Shown here: one piece after another, positions 55,638-64,000 of the stretch
How the letters are laid out: each line of letters starts with the position of its first letter
Numbering within the stretch: position 1 is the stretch's first letter
Source of the DNA: Thozetella sp. PMI_491
Lineage: Eukaryota; Ascomycota; Sordariomycetes; Chaetosphaeriales; Chaetosphaeriaceae
DNA: 64,000 nt
Reading direction: 5' to 3'
Assembly: GCA_021432635.1 (NCBI GenBank)
Contig: MU270108.1
Coordinates: 62,983-126,982, forward strand
Notes under the pieces: model-generated
Seen by the model: the letters and a program-made list of their open reading frames with translations, nothing else
What the model was told of the DNA's origin: nothing
Database searches by the model: none
Position numbers and translations under genes: made by a program

Positions 55638-57103
55638 CGGGGGTGCCTGCAACATCGAGAAGGGAAGTTTGTGAGCCCACGGGGACAGGGACAAAGTCTC
55701 AAGAGACATATCGCGTAATGTCAAGGAAAGGGCAGGGGAGCCGTGCAGAGAAAAGTATTGGGCTGTTCTAGAAATACTGTGGTTGAGTAGGGGTAGCTAT
55801 CTGGTGCCTGGCGCTCAGTCGTGGTTACGGACTCGCGAATTAGGCAGGCAAGGAATAAAGCTATCCGTGACGAGGTCTGCAGTTGGTGACACGCCGCCGC
55901 AATCTCCAGCGGATGGGCTTCCGAGGCCTTTATAGATGAATTGATGTAGAGTACAGGAAAGGGAACGTCGCGCGCCAAACATACCTGCAATTGGGGCCCG
56001 TTGTGCCTCGATCAGACACGAGGGGGCGTATACAACAACACCACGCCTCGCATGTAATGTGACGACATTGTGCAAAGATCGCGAGACCCCGCCCGCGACC
56101 TGAAGGAGGGGCAAAGGACCCCTACATGACGGACGTGGCGAATGAGCTGCGAGGGAGTGGAGCAGCCAATGCGTCTTTACTGGTTGATTGATGATCACAA
56201 CCGGACTGGAGGCTGCTTTCTCTGTTCCCCTCGCTGGGTGTGATTTTGAGGCAGGGTGAAAGCGGCCACGCTCGACGGCCAAGTGTTTGAGCTGATGTAA
56301 TGAGCTCGCTGAGTGAATCACAATCGGCATCCCTTGCAACACGATTCCCACACTCTGGTTTGACTTCTCGGCTAACTCCATGGAGAAGGACTTTGAGCCG
56401 TTGTCTACGGCACCATCAAACTATACCCTTGAAACGGCCAGAGAGAGATATCTAACAAATAGCTAGGTAGGTACTTGCTCAGGTACTTGTCCTACGAGGA
56501 TTCTCAAGCCCACTATCTTAGTCTACAAATCCCTGAACATTAGAACATTACCTATTCGCAAGCTCGCTTGCTACTCTGTAGGACGCCCGCCCTACCCACC
56601 TACCTAAAGCAGTTACCTACCTACCCCGGTTGCCCGGTAGTTCTTCCAGTTCCTGGTCTTGCCGAAAGCTGCATGCCGTGCTTACCCGTGCGAGGTTTCG
56701 ATCGCAGCCTGTTTCCCCGCGTGATGGGCGCTCTAGATCCCACCACAGTCTGAGAATCTGCAGAACACGGAGAAACGCAGAAGGGCTAAGCGCTAAGTAT
56801 AGGCCTAGGTCGGCTAGAGGCCGACGATCTATGAGCTAACTTTGTGCTTGGGAGCCAAGCTGCCAAGATATATGTGAGAGTGACGTATTTTGCGCCAATG
56901 AGCCTCGGATTGCCTGCCGAGCAAAGCACACCAGCATCCACGTCTGGGTCGTAGGGACGCTCTTCGCATGCAGAATCTGGAGCACCTTGAACCAACCGGA
57001 AAGAGATATTCATTATTGCGTAGCCTTCGTCGGGTATATACATTCATGCACCACCGTGTCAAACCGCCACAGCCTGCCTCTCAGCTTCCACCTGCTCTCT
57101 ACT
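55638..57103. other. Intergenic 1.5 kb between tubulin cofactor C and gpi1
   Basis: No gene I can support. A 188-codon minus-strand frame (55815-56381) has no recognisable features and lies in the 5' flank of the cofactor gene. TAGGTA/TACCTA motifs cluster at 56463-56640. Confidence 0.5.
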
Positions 57104-59488
57104 CTAAGCATGACTTCGTGACCGTCCACCGCTATAATTACCAGGAAACTTCCTGCCGTTGGCCAGCACCGGTACGGAGATGGGGGCTGGGCGCCTCTTG
57201 GGAGGTGGGAGTGAATTCATGGCGGCCCACATCTCGGAGATGCTCGCTCGCTGTGACGGCAGCATGCTATACTGGAGACTGTACAAGCTTTTGCGGTTGA
57301 TTGGGGGGACGAACTTGCCCGTCAGGAGACATAACAAGACGCGAGGGGACAGGTAATGCTTCCGGATGCGCCGGCCCATCTCAAAGTACTGATGAAACAT
57401 GGCCTTGAAATTGAGGGGAATGGGCTGAATAGACTGATTAGCAGTCGCCATATGGGGGGGGGGTGGGGGTTTAAGTTTTATCGATACCTTGAGGTAGATG
57501 ACTGAGGTCAGGGGGGGTTGCCGAGGAGGGCTGGTGGGAGCAAGTCTATAGTCCTGAGTGGCTCCTAGTTCGAAGCGGATGCCGCCTAGGTGCCATGGTT
57601 AAGAGACTGCGGGAGAATACAGGAAAGAAGGGAGCTAGGCCCTACCAGGAAGTCGCTTTGGGTCTTTGACCCTGAGCATGAGAGCGAAGAGCGGGAAGTG
57701 GTTGAGACAAGACAGCATCGTATCGAAGACGGCCTTCAGAGAGATGATGACCATGCGGGCGATAGCGAAGTTTAAGTAAAAGACCACGACGGTCGGTAGG
57801 AGGAAGAAGAGCAAAGTGAAGAGGATTGTGCCGACGAGGAGCTGGTCCAGGTCATAGTCACACGAGTCTATACGGTTGCGGAGGACATTATGCTTTTTCC
57901 CGCGGAAGAGATGGAAGAGCGAAATCAAAATGTTGAGTTGCCAGTGGTAAATGCGCGCGGACGCCAGATAGAACGAGTAGATGTGGATCGTAAGGACCGA
58001 GAGGAGGTCCGAGAAGAGGGCGATCGGCATGCTGGCCCCCGCAAAGCTGGAGAAGCCAATGAACCAGATAACATGCGGTAGGACCGGGTTCAGTGCGTCA
58101 ATGCAGCCTGCAATTAGGTCAGTTGTCCGCTCTGTTCATGGGGTTTCACGTAGAGGTCACTCACTAGACCAGTAGTCAATTACCCAGAGGAACAAATCCC
58201 CAAGAAAGGCCGCCAGCTCGTTGTTCAGCTTGAGACCGGCCGGCCAGCCCATGAGCCAAGAGATGCTGCGCTGCAGGGCTTCCACCGTGTAGGTGCTCAG
58301 TAGCAGGCCAATTTGGTCAGCAACCCAGCCTGCATTGTCAATGATGTAAGACCCGAGGGCAATGCCGATAATGACATCGTTTGCGACCAGCCAAAGGCTG
58401 TTGTAGAAGCGGATGTAGTCGGGATGGCTGGTTGTAACGCTTTCCCAGTCGTTTTTCCGCAGCCTCAGCGTCACATACTGCATAGGCCAGTAGCAGAACT
58501 GCTGAAGGCGGATCTCGACCTGCTGGGCGGTGGCAGACATGTCTTTCAGCGCGGCGTATCTCGGGCGCGCCCGCCATTCGAGGATGCACAAGAGCATCTC
58601 GGCGGCGATACGGTGAGACATGAGACCGAGCACAAATGCCCTCTTGACAACTGGAAGCAGATAGACGGTGATCATCTCCCACAGCCAAACCAAAGCCATG
58701 TCCCGCATAGTAGTTGCGGATTCCACGACTCTCTCAGACACGCTCAAGCTCCTTTTTGGGCGCGTGCCTATGCGGGAAACATTCTTCTGCAGCAACTTCT
58801 CAAGCTCCCAGGCCCAGTTGATCTGGTTCACGATCTTGGCTAACGCCTTTTCCTTAGCCGACGGGGTGCGTTTGAGCACCGAGTGCTGCTTCAGCTTCTC
58901 CACGAGCTGTAGCTTCTTCCCTTTCCTCCGGCGTTCTTCCTTCTCATCCTCCTCCTCGCTGCTCTCCGAGGCGTCTGCCCTTGCCTCAGCGTCCTTGTCT
59001 CCGAGTGCGAGAGAGATGGGGTTCAGAGAGATGTACTGCATCCGGGAGGGCAGTGGCCGCTCAAAGAGAACGATCTGAATATTCGATGCCCTTGGACAGA
59101 CCACCTTGGGCACCCGCTTTCCCGGGCCGGGAGTGACACGAATCCAGGAAGACTCGAGATCAACGGGCTCTGGGTAGTTGGACACGCCCAGAACATGCAT
59201 CGAGGCCTGACCGCATAGCTCATAGATGCGACTCACAGGATGAGGCGCATTGCGGAAGAGAGTACCGATCTTGAGCGCGCTGTCCACATTACGAACCTAT
59301 GCGTACGTCAAAACTTGCCGGGAAAGGAGCAGTTGGGGGTCGACCGGGTCACGAATCCGGGTAAGCCCACGCACCTCTACTTCCTCCAGTATTGCAACCA
59401 CGAACACATCCAAGGCGGAGTTCCTCCATCCCACCACGACACCCCGGAGATCTGATCTGGGGAGGTCTGTTGGCCAGAATACACGCAT
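57104..59488 (-). CDS. gpi1: GPI-GlcNAc transferase subunit Gpi1 (PIG-Q)
   Basis: Component of the ER complex that adds GlcNAc to phosphatidylinositol, first step of GPI anchors. Exons (minus): 59488-59375, 59296-58165, 58107-57646, 57585-57488, 57424-57104; 708 residues. The start gives MRVFWPTDLPRSDLRGVVVGWRNS, as in fungal relatives; ATGs slightly upstream (59509) are in frame. Joins: EEVE to VRNVDSALKIGTLFRNAPHPVS; DYWSS to CIDALNPVLPHVIWFIGFSS; RLPG to IRFELGATQDYRLAP; YLK to PIPLNFKAMFHQYFEM. A charged Glu/Lys segment (SESSEEEDEKEERRRKGKK) precedes several membrane helices, including IALFSDLLSVLTIHIYSFYL and LLVGTILFTLLFFLLPTVVVF. The conserved end is YLSPRVLLCLLTGKFVPPINR. A small membrane-protein gene lies 84 bp upstream on the same strand. 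Confidence 0.93.
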
Positions 59489-59572
59489 CAAGCCATCATG
59501 CTCGAGCATGACAGACAACGTGAGGGTGTCAAGAATGCCGGCTAGAAAGAGCCTCGTCGCCTCAGCTGTTCC

Positions 59573-59958
59573 CTAGCAGATATTCCAGAGCCGGGTGATC
59601 GCGGGTGCTACACAAGTCGCATCAGTATGCGTTGGGGCCCGGGCTAGAGGAATGGGAGTGGAATGAGGTGAGCGCACCACGTCGGCTTCTCGGGTCGCGA
59701 GACGTTCTATAGGGATGAAGACTAGGATGAAGACGAGGGTCAGAGCGGCGAATCCTTTGGCAGCGCGTAGCTTGAAGAATGAGAGAGTGGTCAGCCGGGA
59801 GCGCGGAGGGAGGTCGGCGCAACTAGAAGGCCACTTACAACGACTCCGTAGTCCCAGGCGAAGATAGCGAGCTCATAGAGGCGGGTGACGAGGTCCCATC
59901 GAGCAGTGATATAGCCGGCTACGAAGATGCCAAGGGTGAGGGTGGAAAACGGGTGCAT
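59573..59958 (-). CDS. Small two-helix membrane protein just upstream of gpi1, function unknown
   Basis: Exons (minus): 59958-59839 (120 nt) and 59770-59573 (198 nt); 105 residues. The intron has GTAAGT, a GCTGAC branch and TTCAAG. The N-terminal hydrophobic segment FSTLTLGIFVAGYITA is followed by RWDLVTRLYELAIFAWDYGVV. A second segment, FAALTLVFILVFIPIERL, comes after a basic RAAKG. The C-terminal 35 residues are Pro/Thr-rich and poorly conserved in style, so the real protein may end earlier by another splice. I recognise no named family. The stop lies 84 bp before the gpi1 start on the same strand, too short for a usual fungal terminator plus promoter. Confidence 0.7.
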
Positions 59959-60976
59959 AGAATCGCTGTGCCTGCTTATGGCTCCGAGGAGGCTTTTGGC
60001 ATTCCGGGGAGCGAGGGAGCGAGGGAGCGAAGGGCGTCGGTCGAGAGGCTCTTTGGGGGATTGCCTGACAGGGTCGAGGAAGCTTGATTTCGTAGCGACG
60101 AGCGGTGCTCCGGTCCACGAGGCGCGAGGGCGGGCGACTGAGAGGCTACGCTAGAAAGGCAGAAGGGCTAACCTTAAGGCTCGAGTAGATCATTAGTGCC
60201 TAAAAACGGAGAAATCTAGGAAGGAGTGGCAGTTGTCGCGCAAACGGCGCGGTGTCGTGGTAAAATTTGTAGGTGAAAGAAGGTATTCTGCAACTTGTTC
60301 GCTGCCGAGAACAGACCTCCTTGCAGGGCTGCACACAATGGCTATCTGTGGAGCTTGCTTGGGGGTGGGGGGCACTTGGGCGGGCGATCTTTGTGTCGCT
60401 GTTCCCGCCTAAGTTTGGCACCCCCCTGAACGGACCAAGTACCGATCCGATCTGGGACAGGGCTTGGCGGGCTATAACTAGGCGATATAGGCACTGTATG
60501 TATGTACACTGCCTTGCTTAGGTATTCGACAGGCCTATCTACCCAGTGTAACAGTGGTGATATTTCATCGTGGACCCGGCTGCGTCCCGCCGCCATAATT
60601 GGGCTACCAGCTCAACTACCAATTATACTGTCTAATACCACCATCTTTCCCTCCGGCGTATGGGACCAACCTCCTGTGGGCAACATGGAATACGCATGTG
60701 GGGACGCATCAGCCATTAAGCCTCCCCCTTGCCCCCGAACAACTTTATGTAAAGGCGACGGCGATGCAACCAGTATAATAATCTGGATTAATGCCTATAT
60801 ACATGCAACCGCCAGTTCTGTATCAATCACACGCAAAAGTAGGCCTCCCGTAGCAGCCGGCCCCCGATCTCAGAGGAAGGGAGTGAGACAAACTCCGCCA
60901 AAACGCCCTGGCCAGATGTTGACACTACTGCCGTATACTCGTACAGACTCCTAGTACAGAAAGCATCTTTGGTCCT
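59959..60976. other. Intergenic between mdm35 3' end and the small membrane protein gene
   Basis: No gene supported. It contains GAGCGAGG direct repeats (about 60010-60030) in the presumed promoter/leader of the small gene. The remainder shows nothing recognisable. Confidence 0.55.
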
Positions 60977-61416
60977 CTCTGATGAAGTCAGTCTATCTCT
61001 TCCTATCCTCTAAGTGGGCAAGGAGCAAACTGAGACTCACACTTCTTTCTCCCTAGATATAACGCATCGTTTTCCTTGTTGTCCTCTCTGGCTTCGACTA
61101 ACATCTTGTCGATGCCGCGCTCCTTCAGCGGTCCTTGCAGACACTTGGAGTACTGCTTGAAAAGCTCGGAACATTCGTTATTCTCTAGGGATCCGATGCC
61201 TCTCAGGTATTCTGTCTCTCAGTGAGTTTTGCCGTTCAGTTAGACGCACGCAACAAGCCCACGTGGAGGGCAAATCCTACTTTCGCTGTACCATTTGAGG
61301 AAGCAAGTATCATAACGCCTAATCGGTGTTAACAATATCTCTGTTGTACAGGATCAGCAAGCAGGAAGTGCTCACTCCTTGGCTTCGTTGCACTCCTTTG
61401 CTAAGGATTGCGACAT
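60977..61416 (-). CDS. mdm35: Mdm35/TRIAP1-like twin CX9C protein of the mitochondrial intermembrane space
   Basis: Partner of Ups/PRELI lipid-transfer proteins, imported by Mia40. Exons (minus): 61416-61376, 61318-61281, 61211-61041, then a two-base terminal exon 60978-60977 that completes TAG; 83 residues. The last intron has GTGAGT, a CTGAC branch and TCAG. If it is not spliced the frame ends at 61003 with 12 more residues. Sequence in order: MSQSLAKECNEAKERYDTC, FLKWYSEKYLRGIGS, ENNECSELFKQYSKCLQG. Both CX9C pairs are exact: C-NEAKERYDT-C and C-SELFKQYSK-C. The end LKERGIDKMLVEAREDNKEN fits Mdm35 helices. No exon exceeds 60 codons, so the gene is invisible as an open frame. Confidence 0.9.
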
Positions 61417-61882
61417 CTTGAAAACGAATGTCCTTTTTGTATATGCCACAGACAGAGTGTGATTACCTAGTAAGTTACCGAAGATTCCTTGTGTTTTCTC
61501 CGCGGAGAGGAATAGAACACGATGTCTGGATGCTCTGGGTCTCGGCAAGCCACCGACTTCGTCTTCGTCAAGCGAGGTTCGAGAAGCGGTAGATTGACCC
61601 TGCTCCTAGAGCCTAAAAAACATGACCAAGAGAGCTGCTGAGGAGGCGAGACGTCACACCTGGCCCACCCTCATTCCTTATCGATAATACTCACCGCCCG
61701 TCGGATCCAAGCATTAACATTGCGGCAGAATACCCCAAAACTTTGCCTACTCCGTCGGCAAGAGCGAAGCGCAAAAAAAAAGCTGGCGACGAAGCTGGGA
61801 GCTAGTTGCAATTGGCAAGTCCATCGTGCGACACGCGTACCGCTGCGCCCGCTCTCAACTGTCTTCGACTTTATGTGCCAAC
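61417..61882. promoter_or_regulatory. Divergent promoter of mdm35 and rrp6
   Basis: 466 bp between two start codons on opposite strands. No distinct motif beyond an A run at 61772-61780. Confidence 0.5.
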
Positions 61883-64000
61883 ATGGAGTCGTCTCAGGAA
61901 TTTCAGCCAATGCAAGAAAGGATCCAGCGTGCGCTAGTGGCAACGACAAAAACAGTGAACGAGCTCGCGAACCAGGACCTTCAATTTCAGCGAACAGCCA
62001 ACCCCTCTGCGGGAGCCCAGCTCGACACCGACAGCGATCGGCTCCTACGGATCGCGACCGGACTCCTCAGCTCCGCTGGAAAAGCGACCAAACAACGGGT
62101 CCCCTCTGTTGAGGATGCGGAAGATATTGACATAAGCTGGCGGGGCATCGTGGATGTGATCGACACCCTCCTAGAGAAAGCCGATACCTGCCTCGACGAG
62201 TACACCGGTTTGCTCAAGAGAAAAGAGGCACCAACGGTTGAAACAGTGAGTACCCCCACAGCAACGAGGAACCCTCGCTACCTAAGTGAGCTGCCTTTGA
62301 CCTTGATGTCTAGGCCCCGATGGCAAAACGGTACAAAACGAACCAGCTCGACTCGTCTCTCAAGAGAGCCAACATCGTCAAGCCTCAAACCCATTTCGAG
62401 AGAAAGATAGACAACTGGGCAACTGGCCCCTGGGAGCCGCTGCTGACCAGCAAACCCCATTCGATCGTTGCCTTGGAGGACAGCCTCGTTACTTTTACCG
62501 ACGAGAACCAGAACTTACAGTATACCTCCCCCGGTCCTTCCTTGAGAGCCCTTTGGCGTTGCAATTATTTGCTCACATCTAGTATAGGTACAAGCACCCC
62601 TACGAGACCGAGATAGTCCAGCTGCAGTACCCCACAACTGTCCACGAGCAGCGAGAGCCCATCAAGTACCTCCCGGTGGACAGCACGTCGGCAACCTGGG
62701 TAGACACCTACGAAGGAGTCCTAGAGATGCTTGAGGAGCTGAAAAAAGCTCGCGAGATTGCCATCGACCTGGAACATCATGACTACCGTTCCTATGCGGG
62801 GCTGCTGTCCCTCATGCAGATTAGCACGCGAGACAAGGACTGGATAGTGGATACCCTCCGACCCTGGCGCCACAAGCTTGAAATTCTCAACGAGGTGTTT
62901 GCTGACCCAGGGATAATCAAGGTAGATTTCCAGGCTACCTAGACGCTGTTCGTTTCTCGCCAGAAGTTCTAACCATGGCCTGTAGATACTTCACGGTGCA
63001 TACATGGACATCATCTGGCTCCAGCGGGATCTTGGTCTATACATCGTAGGGCTTTTTGACACCTACTATGCCAGCGATGCCCTCGAATACCAGGCAAAAA
63101 GCCTTGCTTATCTCCTCAAGAGATTCGCCGACTTCGATGCGGACAAGAAATACCAACTAGCGGACTGGCGCATCAGACCCCTCCCTCAAGAAATGCTTTA
63201 TTATGCGCGGTCGGACACACACTATCTCCTATACATCTATGACATGGTTCGAAATGAGCTGCTGAGGCGATCTGATCAGAACGATTCCGACCGAAACCTA
63301 GTGGATTGGGTCATAGAAAAATCAAAAGAAGTTTCGCTACAGCGATATGAGAATCCTATCACTGACCCCGAGGCTGGTTCTGCTGCTCGGGGTTGGTTCA
63401 ACTTTCTTATCAAGACCCCCGAACTCAGAACGGCCGAACAGCTTTCTGTCTACAAGGCCATTTACAAGTGGCGAGATCACAGGGCTCGTCAAGAAGACGA
63501 GAATCCCATCTTTATTATGCAACAGATGGTGCTCGCGGACATTGCCAAGGTTGTTCCTACGGATCAGAAGGCACTGTGGAGCCTGCTTGGGTCACAGGCT
63601 CGTTCCTTGAAGCCACATCTTGACGAGATCTTCGCTCTGGTTCAGGAAGCCAAGGAGAAGGGAAGAGACGGCCCAACCGTGGCGGAGGTACTACGCAGTA
63701 GCGCAACCGGGTCAACGGCGAACAAGGCCCTCGAAGCTAGACTCTCGAAGCCTTTAGCACGTGGTGAAGATGCCGGCTTGCCACAACTCGTGCAAGCTGA
63801 TCTGCCGGATATTGCAGAGCTGCGTATCCAGCATTCTCAGCTTTTTGGGAACGTTCCCGTCAGCTCTAAGCACGAGAAACTGGGAGGGGATGTCCTCTCT
63901 GCTCGCCAACCTGAGGACATTTCGGTTCCATGGCTCCAGTTCGTCCAGGACGTACGGACTACTGAGGCCACAATTAAGGAGAGCTCGCCTGTCGAAGAGC
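61883..64000 (+). CDS. rrp6: Nuclear exosome 3'-5' exonuclease Rrp6, 3' truncated by window edge
   Basis: DEDDy exoribonuclease of the nuclear RNA exosome. Exons: 61883-62245, 62314-62519, 62588-62921, 62986 to the right edge; about 639 residues are visible. Introns use GTGAGT/CTAG, GTATAC/ATAG and GTAGAT/TCTAACC/GTAG, all in phase. The N-terminal PMC2NT domain (IQRALVATTKTVNELAN, DIDISWRGIVDVIDTLLEKAD) is followed by the linker MAKRYKTNQLDSSLKRANIVKPQ. Exonuclease motifs: AIDLEHHDYRSYAGLLSLMQ (D-x-E), LHGAYMDIIWLQRDLGLY (D), and YYARSDTHYLLYIYD (Y and D). The HRDC domain starts at EQLSVYKAIYKWRDHRARQ and includes VLADIAKVVPTD. The lasso and C-terminus are beyond the window. The start at 61883 is the first in-frame ATG giving the family N-terminus (MESSQEFQPMQERI). 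Confidence 0.95.

Noticed and set aside
55815-56381. 188-codon minus-strand frame upstream of the tubulin cofactor C gene
   Set aside because: It shows no recognisable domain, biased composition or orthologous motif and lies in the presumed promoter. Kept as noise, though a lineage-specific gene cannot be excluded.

Overview
This window is eukaryotic nuclear DNA from a filamentous ascomycete, most likely a Sordariomycete. The genes are interrupted by short introns (about 50-125 bp) with GTAAGT/GTGAGT-type donors, CTAAC/CTGAC branch sites and CAG/TAG acceptors. Coding DNA is GC-rich, 5' leaders are CT-rich, and gene content includes lineage markers such as a Fig1 membrane protein, DASH subunit Spc34, a DIM-2-type DNA methyltransferase and a nuclear ATP synthase subunit 9 precursor. 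I cannot name the species. There are no plasmids, operons, CRISPR arrays or intact transposons. I found no tRNA or rRNA by eye.

Layout, left to right. A Bck1/MIK-1-type MAPKKK enters from the left edge (1-4203, +). It is followed by fig1 (5906-6983, +), a large GH47 alpha-mannosidase (9664-12735, +), a DsbA/FrnE-like thioredoxin-fold protein (13519-14296, +) and spc34 (14403-15248, -). Next come an acidic/SR-rich conserved fungal protein (17916-18866, +), TAF12 (20532-22647, +), proteasome Rpn3 (24574-26509, +), a TOPORS-like RING protein (27117-28244, -) divergent from replication factor Sld2 (28719-30348, +), a secreted CBM19-like protein (30915-32351, -), DIM-2 methyltransferase (33964-37743, -), a long putative organellar helical protein (38492-41284, -) and a MYST acetyltransferase of Sas2 type (42381-44297, +). 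A gene-poor stretch of 4.4 kb follows (44298-48726). The right part carries atp-9 (48727-49350, +), cofactor-independent phosphoglycerate mutase (51137-52922, -), Mediator Med9 (53589-54074, +), tubulin cofactor C (54368-55637, -), GPI1 (57104-59488, -) with a small two-helix membrane protein ending only 84 bp upstream of it (59573-59958, -), mdm35 (60977-61416, -), and exosome nuclease Rrp6 (61883 to the right edge, +).

The genes are mostly housekeeping: cell-wall signalling, mating fusion, glycan trimming, kinetochore, transcription, proteasome, replication, chromatin and DNA methylation, mitochondrial energy and lipid transport, glycolysis, GPI anchors and RNA decay. They do not form one pathway. 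Exon structures were built by hand from splice motifs and checked for phase. The joined lengths of the complete gene models are multiples of three, except where stated. No single undescribed system stands out. The best leads are the gpi1/small-protein tandem, intronic genes that are invisible as open frames (mdm35, the N-terminus of TBCC, the signal-peptide exon of the CBM19 protein), a RING domain with an Asp in place of a zinc-ligand Cys, and families of TACCTA/TAGGTA motifs confined to intergenic DNA.
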